Assembly (NCBI GenBank): GCA_900766785.1
Contig: CAAFWT010000077.1
Location: 1-12,602 of the forward strand
Source: an uncultured Paraprevotella sp.
Lineage (GTDB): Bacteria; Bacteroidota; Bacteroidia; Bacteroidales; Bacteroidaceae
DNA length: 12,602 bases
Direction of reading: 5' to 3'
Shown here: in pieces, positions 6,901 to 12,602 of the stretch
How positions within the stretch are numbered: position 1 is the stretch's first letter
Layout of the letters: each line of letters begins with the position of its first letter
The notes under the pieces: model-generated
What the model was told of the DNA's origin: nothing
What the model saw: only the letters and a program-made list of their open reading frames with translations
Databases searched by the model: none
Program-made: the position numbers and the translations under genes

Positions 6901-8645
6901 TCCCCAATGCCGACGGAAGCCACCATGTGGATGCCCTGCTTACACAGAACGAACGTGAGATAGCCATGCTGGCAGGAACTTACAGTGAGGAGAACGGACA
7001 GGGAATGATAGAGGGAGAGGCCACTCTGGAAGAACTTCCTCTCAGCCTGGCCAATGCCTTTCTGCCCGATGGCACTGTAGACCTCCAGGGAGCTGTATCT
7101 GGTGTGCTGTCGGTCATTGGTCCCACGTCGAACCCCATTCTCACGGGTACACTCTCCACCCAGCAGATGCACGTCCTGGCTGAAGACTATAGTGTGGACC
7201 TCACCATACCCGACGACACATTAAACGTCAGAAACAGTTATCTGGACCTGGACCACATCGAAGCATACGCGGTAGGAAAGTCACCCCTGACCATCGACGG
7301 TTCCATTGACTTCAGCAATCTGGAGAAGATAAAGCTCTCCCTGGACATCGCTGCCAAGAACTACAACCTGATAGATGCCCCACGAAGCAGGACTGCCCTG
7401 ACGTATGGCAAGGTGTACGTGAATATGAACGCACGGGCTACAGGCACACTGGACAACCTGAGGGTGAAAGGAAAACTGGTGGTACTGGGTAATACTGATG
7501 TCACCTATGTATTGCGCGACTCCCCCATCACCGTTCAGGACCAACTCTCAGACATAGTCACCTTCTGCGACTTCAGCGACACCACCTACGTGCAACCCTT
7601 ACGCAAGGCTGGACAGAGTCTGGATGCCATGGTGATAATCTCCATAGAACAGGCAGCACAGGTGCATTGCCTGCTCAGTGAAGACGGTTCGGACTATATC
7701 AACCTGCAGGGCGGAGGAGAACTGACGATGACCTACGACCTGGAGAACGACCTGCGCCTATATGGACGATACACCATCGAGCAGGGAATGATGAGGTACT
7801 CCCTGATGGCCATTCCGCTCAATGATTTCTCCATCCAGAGCGGTAGCTACGTGGAGTTTACGGGAAACATAAGCAATCCTGTGCTCGGGATAAGCGCAAG
7901 CGAAAGAGTGAAGGCAATAGTCACAGAGAACGATGTCCCCAGGAATGTGGCCTTCGATGTGGGACTCTCCCTCAGTCAGACCTTGGAGGACATGGGACTC
8001 ACCTTCACACTGGAGGCTCCCGAAGACATGACCGTACAGAATGAGTTGACAGCCATGTCTACTGAAGACCGTGGACGAGTGGCAGTAACCATGTTGGTTA
8101 CAGGCATGTATATGACTGACGACTTCAACATCAAGAACGGATTCAGTTATACCAACACTCTGAATGCCTATCTGCAGAGTGCCATCAACAATATTGCAGG
8201 ACAGGCGCTCTCCACTGTAGACCTCAGTTTCGGAATAGAAAACAGCACCACCTCGACGGGCAAGACCACCACCGACTATAGCTTCAGTTTCCGCAAGCGA
8301 TTCTGGGGCAACCGCATCAGCCTGGTAGTAGGAGGAAAGGTAAGTACGGGCGAGGATGCCGAGAACACAGGACAGACCATCATAGACAATGTGTCCCTGG
8401 AATACAAGCTCGACAATGGAGCAAGCCGATACGTACGTCTGTTCTATGATCGCAACTATGAATCACTCATAGAAGGAGAACTGACAGAAATGGGAGTGGG
8501 TCTGGTGCTGAGAAGACGTACCGACAGACTACGCGATCTGTTCCGATTCAGAAAATCTGCTGATGAATTCCCCACAGCAAACAGATACAACATGCAGGGC
8601 ACCTCATCAGGCGAAGTCCCGAACACCCCCAGGAAGGAGAAATAG
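3987..8645 (+). CDS. tamB: TamB-family translocation/assembly protein (AsmA-like, DUF490)
   Basis: A 1552-residue envelope protein of the TamB/AsmA-like superfamily. An N-terminal basic patch (VRRKRIIR) and one hydrophobic segment (about 11-30) anchor it in the inner membrane. The rest would lie in the periplasm as a long beta-rich groove, thought in this superfamily to carry lipids or help outer-membrane protein assembly. From about residue 1030 the sequence shows TamB-type motifs (GAVSGVLSVIGPTSNPILTGTL), and the C-terminal DUF490 domain runs to about 1525, ending in strand-rich segments (ISLVVGGKVS, GVGLVLRRRTDRLRDLF). A polar tail (PTANRYNMQ...) follows. An in-frame TTG at 3978 would add three residues; I prefer ATG 3987 because MAVRRKR is a normal anchor start. 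It is followed after 3 bases by tamL, its expected outer-membrane partner. Length is within the range I expect for Bacteroidota homologues. Confidence 0.92.
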   Translation: MAVRRKRIIRALLALFMAPFAMILLLGILLYLPPIQRWGVKQATDYLSRQTGVEVSIGQIRLAFPLDIHLKDVVAIHEGDTLLSVNSILVDLDMSRVMRLDIGVDAVELSGGQVHTGMLIPSVNIAGRVGTINLNADAIRLKQQSILGANVLLQNSDIEVSLHETSEEEDTTSSTSPLKKIGLHRAEILHSHIVLHLPGDSTRVEAAISDALITDGDIHLENGTYEVQHFTLSADSVLYDLPYDTLKTSLGINPSHIRLDSISLQADSILLELEPLWLRCHLLEGRMKERCGLQVDTLAGQLVCTSQDIKVTRLNLATPQSQLKANLQMDYSAFSAHPQGEIRLDSKGRLAVDDIAMAAGEAIPASIRNGLSGQGINFLTYIKGNTDRLEVDTLALHMPSVADIRAEGRGRHLLATDSTEAQMTVDLHTMDLSCIRSAFELKEVALPSTTLHATARLRMGNLLHVDALASQHHGRARIALSANTKSMAYQTQMSVQEWRLDEWLPQSGLHYLTAQASAKGRGTDFLSERTSIEGQICIDSLGYEEWNLGNMGLDAHLHGGQGQVQVNSGNQLLDMLAKIDLRLQDRRMESASFSMELNSMDLYALHMAKDTLKASMKMHVEGSSDFHQTHMLKAQADHITLHLKDTTLYPVELAARMMLSPDSTFAEASAGDLELGIRIAHGIDSLQVYLENIIGEIQTEMDSLHLDQEKLRGMLPTLQVHLLCGTRNPVNNILRTAAGYTFDRLCMDLNSSPEEGLRGKGYLHTLNTGAILLDTIQWDITQDADGVALQSRIRNGIRNRVVSFQSTLQARLTSTGTSVHLDYLDAKGKKGVDIGLEANVTPEGVKIHMTPLNPIIAYRRFTINEDNYIELSREGKVLALVDLLADDGTGLKIYSTPNEEALQDISLSMNNINMAELTSVMPYAPHLTGLLHGDIHYMQANQATTVSADIGVDKLTYEGTPMGDMGINAIYFPNADGSHHVDALLTQNEREIAMLAGTYSEENGQGMIEGEATLEELPLSLANAFLPDGTVDLQGAVSGVLSVIGPTSNPILTGTLSTQQMHVLAEDYSVDLTIPDDTLNVRNSYLDLDHIEAYAVGKSPLTIDGSIDFSNLEKIKLSLDIAAKNYNLIDAPRSRTALTYGKVYVNMNARATGTLDNLRVKGKLVVLGNTDVTYVLRDSPITVQDQLSDIVTFCDFSDTTYVQPLRKAGQSLDAMVIISIEQAAQVHCLLSEDGSDYINLQGGGELTMTYDLENDLRLYGRYTIEQGMMRYSLMAIPLNDFSIQSGSYVEFTGNISNPVLGISASERVKAIVTENDVPRNVAFDVGLSLSQTLEDMGLTFTLEAPEDMTVQNELTAMSTEDRGRVAVTMLVTGMYMTDDFNIKNGFSYTNTLNAYLQSAINNIAGQALSTVDLSFGIENSTTSTGKTTTDYSFSFRKRFWGNRISLVVGGKVSTGEDAENTGQTIIDNVSLEYKLDNGASRYVRLFYDRNYESLIEGELTEMGVGLVLRRRTDRLRDLFRFRKSADEFPTANRYNMQGTSSGEVPNTPRKEK

Positions 8646-8648
8646 CAC

Positions 8649-11111
8649 ATGAGAAGACTGATATACATAGCCGGCATCATCGCAGTGGCACTCTCTATAG
8701 CAGCCTGTTCCACCACCAGCAACCTGCTGGAGGGCGAGACTCTGTATCGGGGAATAAAGGACCTGAACTACAACACTCCGCAAGAAAAGAAAGATACCGA
8801 CTCGCAAGAGGGAGTCATCACGGCATTGGCAGATGCCTATACCAAGGTGGAAGGACTCCTTACGGGTGACATCCAGGCCAGCCAATCTCTGATGAGCGAA
8901 GAAGAGAGGCGCGACAGCATGAAGCGTGCCAGCCGGATGGACCTGCTGGCCAGCAATGAAGCCAAGGAGGAAGTGGAGGGCGTACTCTCCTGTGCACCCA
9001 ACGGGGCACTGATGGGAAGCAGTCATGTCACTCATCCCTTCCCCGTCCGATTGTGGATTTATAATCGTTATGTCAATAGCCAAAGGAGGTTTGGCAAATG
9101 GATGTTTCGGCATTTTGCAGGCACTCCCGTCTATCTCAGTAGCGTCAATCCCAAGACCAGATGTACGGTGGCACAGAACACACTCCGAGGAAGAGGATAC
9201 TTCCGGGCCCGAGTGTCACATGACACCATTCCCATGAGCAATCCCCGCAAGGCAAAATTGTCCTATAGCGTAGAGACAGGACCTCTGTTTCATCTCGACA
9301 GCATTGCCTATCTCCACTTTCCCTCACGAGCCGACAGCATCATCAAGGCCACCATGCCACGAAAGAGAGTGCTCATGAGAGGAGAACCCTTCAGCGTGGT
9401 CAAGCTGGATCAGGAACGTACCAGACTGTCCGACAACTTCAGAAACAGGGGATATTACTACTTCCGTCCCACCTACATCAATTTCCGCGCCGACACCCTG
9501 CAGACTCCTCTGCGCATATCCCTTCAGGTACAGCCATCAGCCAGTGCTCCCGAGTATGCCTTGAAACCCTATTACATAGGGGACACCCGACTCACGGTAC
9601 TGCAGAACGGTCTGATACAGCCATCTGACAGCCTCGTGCGGAACGGTTTCACTTACCGATACAGTTCTTCGGGCAAACGGCCGCCAGTACATGCAGGTGC
9701 CATCATGCGCCACAAGACCATGCGGCGGGGAGAGCTCTACAGCCAGAATGCTGAAGAGCAGATGCAGCAGAAACTGCTTTCTGCCGACCTTTTCTCCACA
9801 TTAAATATCAAATATGTGCCCAGGGACACCACATTCTCATGTGACACACTGGATATGGAAATCACTGGCATGCTGGCCAAGCCCTATGACGGAGAGTTTC
9901 AGGCAGGCCTTACGGGCAAGAGCAACGGACAGGTGGGACCTGGTGTCACGTTTGGCATGAAGAAGCACAACGCCTTCCGTGGAGCAGAAACCCTGGGACT
10001 GAAGGTGTGGGGCACTTACGAATGGCAGACAGGAGCCGATGTGCCACAGGATCGCGCTTTGCTAAACTCCTATGAGTATGGTGCCAACCTGTCCATCACA
10101 TGGCCCAGGCTGATGCCTTTCTTCCTGGAACGCAGGCTGCATCATCGGACCACATCCACCGATATTCAGCTGGATGCCCGCACCATGAGCCGTGCTGGCT
10201 ACTTCGGGCGTGTATCACTCAGCGCATCTCTCAACTATAGCATACAGAAGAACAGCAACATACGCCATCAGTTCACCCTGCTGTCCCTGGACTACCAAAC
10301 ACTGCAGCACACCACGGCACGCTTTGATAGCATCACCAATGCCAATCAGGCCTTATATGTCTCCATGCGCGACCAGTTTGTGCCCAGCACCGAGTACACC
10401 TACACATGGAGAAGCACAAGGCACCATCCCCGCACTCTGCGTGTCAGCATCAAGGAAGCAGGCAATCTCACATCCCTCATCTATGCTGCCTGCGGACAGA
10501 AGCTGGACCAGAAGGGCAAGCAACTGTTCGGAGTTCCCTTTGCACAGTATGTGCGTGCAACAGCACAATATACCCATCAGTTCCCTCTCTCGCGCCGCAG
10601 TAGTCTGGCCACACGCATCATGGGAGGCATTGCCTACAGTTACGGTAATGCCGTACTGCCCCCTTACTCCGATCTCTTTACCGTGGGAGGAGCATGTAGT
10701 GTGCGTGCCTTCAGCGTCCGCAGCATAGGACCAGGACGGCATCGTCCTGCCGACAGCCAATATTCCTATGTGGACCAAGCGGGCGACATGAAACTGGAAG
10801 CCAATGTGGAATACCGCTTCCCCATAGTGGGCAAACTCTATGGTGCAGCTTTCCTCGATGCGGGCAATGTGTGGCTCTTACGCCGTACCGAAGGCATGGA
10901 GGACGGTCAGTTCAGTCTGCGACGTCTGGGACGTGACCTGGCCTTGGGCACAGGAGCAGGTCTGCGTTACGACTTGGACTTCCTGGTGGTTCGCTTTGAT
11001 GTAGGTGTGGGACTTCATGCCCCATATGACACGGGCAAGAGCGGCTATTACAACATGACCAGCTTTGCACGCTCCCTGGGATACCATCTGGCCATAGGCT
11101 ATCCTTTCTGA
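8649..11111 (+). CDS. tamL: TamL: lipoprotein BamA/TamA-type outer-membrane barrel protein
   Basis: An 820-residue Omp85-superfamily protein. The N terminus is a lipoprotein signal (MRRLIYIAGI...LSIAAC) with lipobox IAAC and acylated Cys20. TamA of Proteobacteria lacks this; it is the mark of the Bacteroidota variant known as TamL. A TamL-type region follows (about 110-150, CAPNGALMGSS and PFPVRLWIYN, then GKWMFRHFAG). Next come POTRA-like repeats (roughly 155-235, 240-300, 355-410, with LRGRGYF, FRNRGYYYF and LLSADLFSTLNI), then a 16-strand-type barrel from about 415. The barrel holds the loop-6 motif as VRAF (685-688) where Omp85 proteins usually have VRGF/Y. The last residue is Phe, as expected of a barrel end signal. 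It lies 3 bases after tamB, so the two are surely co-translated. Together they should bridge the periplasm. No terminator is obvious after the stop. Confidence 0.92.
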   Translation: MRRLIYIAGIIAVALSIAACSTTSNLLEGETLYRGIKDLNYNTPQEKKDTDSQEGVITALADAYTKVEGLLTGDIQASQSLMSEEERRDSMKRASRMDLLASNEAKEEVEGVLSCAPNGALMGSSHVTHPFPVRLWIYNRYVNSQRRFGKWMFRHFAGTPVYLSSVNPKTRCTVAQNTLRGRGYFRARVSHDTIPMSNPRKAKLSYSVETGPLFHLDSIAYLHFPSRADSIIKATMPRKRVLMRGEPFSVVKLDQERTRLSDNFRNRGYYYFRPTYINFRADTLQTPLRISLQVQPSASAPEYALKPYYIGDTRLTVLQNGLIQPSDSLVRNGFTYRYSSSGKRPPVHAGAIMRHKTMRRGELYSQNAEEQMQQKLLSADLFSTLNIKYVPRDTTFSCDTLDMEITGMLAKPYDGEFQAGLTGKSNGQVGPGVTFGMKKHNAFRGAETLGLKVWGTYEWQTGADVPQDRALLNSYEYGANLSITWPRLMPFFLERRLHHRTTSTDIQLDARTMSRAGYFGRVSLSASLNYSIQKNSNIRHQFTLLSLDYQTLQHTTARFDSITNANQALYVSMRDQFVPSTEYTYTWRSTRHHPRTLRVSIKEAGNLTSLIYAACGQKLDQKGKQLFGVPFAQYVRATAQYTHQFPLSRRSSLATRIMGGIAYSYGNAVLPPYSDLFTVGGACSVRAFSVRSIGPGRHRPADSQYSYVDQAGDMKLEANVEYRFPIVGKLYGAAFLDAGNVWLLRRTEGMEDGQFSLRRLGRDLALGTGAGLRYDLDFLVVRFDVGVGLHAPYDTGKSGYYNMTSFARSLGYHLAIGYPF

Positions 11112-11185
11112 CCCATCCTGCCTGAGAAGAACTACTTTTCACAACAAAAGAGTCACACACACGTGGTCAGTTCAGAGAAATTTAT

Positions 11186-11193
11186 TACTTTTG
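11186..11193 (+). promoter_or_regulatory. Candidate promoter (-7) of the nucleotidyltransferase gene
   Basis: TACTTTTG matches the -7 consensus TAnnTTTG. The position 19-21 bases upstream reads CGTGG and is a poor -33. The predicted leader is about 70 bases long and AT-rich. The 158-base gap after tamL and this element suggest separate transcription. Confidence 0.45.
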
Positions 11194-11269
11194 TCTCATC
11201 AATAAAGGTGATGCATCTGACATCATTAGAAGAAACAATAAATACCTATACATTAAATCGATTGGAATC

Positions 11270-12184
11270 ATGAAACCTACATTGTTCCTGCTGGCAGCAG
11301 GTATGGGAAGCCGCTACGGCGGCCTCAAGCAGTTGGACACACTGGGTCCACAAGGCCAAAGCATCATGGACTACAGCATCTACGATGCCATTCAGGCTGG
11401 CTTCGGAAAGATAGTCTGGGTCATCAGACGTGACTTTGAGCAGCAGTTCCGCGAGCAGATTCTCAGCAAATACGAGGGTCACGTTCCCTGCGAACTTTGT
11501 TTCCAGAGTCTGGATGCATTACCCGAGGGCTTTACTGTTCCCGAGGGACGCACCAAGCCCTGGGGCACCAACCACGCTGTCCTGATGGGCGAGGAGGTTA
11601 TCAAGGAGCCATTTGCCGTGCTCAACTGTGACGACTTCTATGACCGTGATGCATTCCGCGTGATGGGTAAGTTCCTGGCAGACCTGCCCGAAGGTAGCAC
11701 AGGCAAATATGCAATGGTGGGCTTCCGCGTGGGCAACACCCTCTCCGAGAGCGGTACCGTAAGCCGTGGAGTATGTGAGAATGACGAGAAGAGCCACTTG
11801 CTCACCAGCGTCGTAGAGCGCACCAAGATTGAGCGTCATGGTGATACCGTACAGTATCTGGACGAGAACGAAGAGTGGGTGAGCATTCCCGACACCACTC
11901 CTGTAAGTATGAATTTCTGGGGATTCACTCCCGATTACTTTGCACACAGCAAAGCATACTTCCGTGAGTTCCTCTCCGATCCCAAGAATCAAGCGAACCT
12001 CAAGAGTGAGTTCTTCATTCCTCTGATGGTGGACACCCTCATCAAGCAGGGCAAGGCTACCTGCGAGGTACTGGATACCACCAGCAAATGGTTCGGTGTC
12101 ACCTATCCCGAGGACCGTCCTGAGGTGGTGGCCAAGTTGGCAGCTCTGCATGAGCAAGGCCAGTATCCCGACAAGATGTTCTGA
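11270..12184 (+). CDS. Sugar-phosphate nucleotidyltransferase family protein
   Basis: A 304-residue GT-A-fold nucleotidyltransferase, cytosolic, expected to join a sugar-1-phosphate to an NTP and release pyrophosphate. The N-terminal signature LAAGMGSRYGGLKQ (8-21) is the NTP-binding loop. KPWGTNHAV (96-104) and LNCDDFYDRDAF (118-129) follow, with Asp121-Asp122 likely holding the metal. SEFFIPLMVDTL (about 245-256) is typical of the Bacteroidota members. The family often carries names such as mannose-1-phosphate guanylyltransferase or MurU-like uridylyltransferase, but substrate cannot be told here. In related genomes I recall such a gene beside a small-molecule kinase of the phosphotransferase family; none is present in this window. 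Arginine codons are mostly CGT/CGC, in contrast to the frequent AGA/AGG/CGA of tamB, which may mean higher expression. Confidence 0.85.
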   Translation: MKPTLFLLAAGMGSRYGGLKQLDTLGPQGQSIMDYSIYDAIQAGFGKIVWVIRRDFEQQFREQILSKYEGHVPCELCFQSLDALPEGFTVPEGRTKPWGTNHAVLMGEEVIKEPFAVLNCDDFYDRDAFRVMGKFLADLPEGSTGKYAMVGFRVGNTLSESGTVSRGVCENDEKSHLLTSVVERTKIERHGDTVQYLDENEEWVSIPDTTPVSMNFWGFTPDYFAHSKAYFREFLSDPKNQANLKSEFFIPLMVDTLIKQGKATCEVLDTTSKWFGVTYPEDRPEVVAKLAALHEQGQYPDKMF

Positions 12185-12265
12185 ACATAACCGAGAGCCG
12201 CTCACCTGCAGCTGCTGTATGGACTGGTCTGTATATGCAGCATCGGACTGCTCTCACATAATCAC

Positions 12266-12326
12266 AAGTCCCGACACACCTTACGGAGAAGACTTCTCCC
12301 ACAGAAAAGGTGAGTCGGGACTTCTT
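12266..12326 (+). terminator. Large composite hairpin, probable terminator of the nucleotidyltransferase gene
   Basis: AAGTCCCGAC (12266-12275) pairs perfectly with GTCGGGACTT (12314-12323). After one A-A mismatch, CACCTT (12277-12282) pairs with AAGGTG (12307-12312). An inner hairpin, GGAGAA-GAC-TTCTCC (12285-12299), closes it. In total 22 bp are formed over 58 bases. It begins about 80 bases after the stop at 12184. The tail CTTCTTAT is only moderately T-rich, so a structured RNA or processing element is the alternative. Confidence 0.55.
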
Positions 12327-12380
12327 ATGCTATCCCCAATTATTACTGTCCGCTAACCTTTCTTGAGCATACGAAAATAC

Positions 12381-12415
12381 TTTGGGCTGCTTCCATGTGC
12401 AGGAGTCAGCCCAAA
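12381..12415. repeat. Inverted repeat / stem-loop A in right spacer
   Basis: TTTGGGCTG (12381-12389) and CAGCCCAAA (12407-12415) are perfect 9-base arms around a 17-base loop. There is no T run after either side. It ends two bases before stem-loop B. Confidence 0.6.
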
Positions 12416-12417
12416 AC

Positions 12418-12454
12418 GGTTATTGGGATGTCGCCATGCTATCCCGCAATAACC
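12418..12454. repeat. Inverted repeat / stem-loop B in right spacer
   Basis: GGTTATTG (12418-12425) and CAATAACC (12447-12454) are perfect 8-base arms. GGAT (12426-12429) and ATCC (12441-12444) can extend the stem past a two-base bulge. The right arm overlaps the repeated ATGCTATCCC element. Confidence 0.6.
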
Positions 12455-12554
12455 ATGAGTAGAAGTAGTATTTCCCTTGGCCCTATAACCTCGTCTCTAC
12501 AGCCTATTACCTTAGCCGACTGTAACCATCCGAAACAAGCCGTCTTGACGTGGC

Positions 12555-12595
12555 CGAAAAAAAGAAATCGCAGGGGATTATCCTTGCGATTTCTT
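12555..12595 (-). terminator. Minus-strand terminator of a gene beyond the right edge
   Basis: AAGAAATCGCA (12562-12572) pairs perfectly with TGCGATTTCTT (12585-12595). The stem continues inward as GGGG against TCCT with two G-T wobbles (15 bp in all, loop ATTA). On the minus strand the stem runs into seven T's (plus 12557-12563), the signature of a Rho-independent terminator. It implies a leftward gene ending close to or beyond 12602. Confidence 0.7.
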
Positions 12596-12602
12596 GTAGT
12601 AA

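Larger units (their letters stand above)
12324..12554. other. Gene-free structured spacer with a repeated ATCCC-CAATAA element
   Basis: No credible gene lies in this stretch. It contains ATGCTATCCC twice as an exact direct repeat (12327-12336 and 12436-12445). A longer related element, ATCCC(G/C)CAATAACC-like, occurs at about 12332-12347 and 12441-12454, and inverted at 12418-12429. Two stem-loops lie side by side (12381-12415 and 12418-12454). The rest (12455-12554) shows no structure I can support. The spacer lies between a rightward and a leftward terminator, so it may be a decayed repeat element or a small RNA. Confidence 0.45.

Noticed and set aside
6540..7172. 210-codon minus-strand frame inside tamB
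   Set aside because: Antisense shadow of tamB with no recognisable motif.
11519..12205. 228-codon minus-strand frame opposite the nucleotidyltransferase
   Set aside because: Antisense shadow; the plus-strand gene has clear catalytic motifs and the minus frame has none.
1..12602. CRISPR array, transposase or insertion sequence
   Set aside because: No regularly spaced repeats and no transposase-like open frame were seen. The only repeats are the single 63-bp pair and the short dyads listed.

Overview
The window looks like chromosomal DNA from a member of the Bacteroidota, most likely Bacteroidales and perhaps Prevotellaceae. Two signs support this. One is the gene content: a TamB homologue followed directly by a BamA/TamA-type barrel that carries a lipoprotein signal (the TamL arrangement). 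The other is the promoters: several candidates fit the Bacteroidota consensus, TTTG near -33 and TAnnTTTG near -7, about 20 bases apart, and they sit sensibly in front of genes. The species call is inference.

Left part (1-1320): an AT-rich accessory-looking segment, all on the minus strand. An unrecognised 241-residue protein (303-1028) has its own good promoter. The first 16 codons of this gene, plus 13 bases upstream, occur a second time at 117-179 with one mismatch, giving an orphan gene head. A further promoter at 14-45 points off the left edge. Upstream of the orphan gene lies an initiator tRNA-fMet (1245-1320) with its own terminator and promoter.

Middle (1321-3833): plus-strand housekeeping-type genes. 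A TetR/AcrR-family regulator has two dyads of the half-site GCACAA in its promoter region, one of them exactly between the -33 and -7 elements. It is followed by fabG (3-oxoacyl-ACP reductase), a strong hairpin terminator, and a short RluA-family pseudouridine synthase.

Right part (3834-12184): the envelope module tamB-tamL, two very large genes separated by 3 bases. It encodes an inner-membrane-anchored periplasm-spanning protein and its outer-membrane lipoprotein barrel partner. A separately promoted sugar-nucleotidyltransferase-like gene follows. Fatty acid synthesis and Tam-type outer-membrane assembly both serve the envelope, so the neighbourhood has a loose envelope theme.

Right end (12185-12602): no gene. 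It holds a long composite hairpin probably ending the nucleotidyltransferase transcript, two consecutive stem-loops made partly of a repeated ATCCC-CAATAA-type element, and a minus-strand terminator for a gene lying beyond the window. I did not find a clear new multi-gene system. The items most worth a second look are the duplicated gene head, the tetR operator array and the structured right-end spacer.
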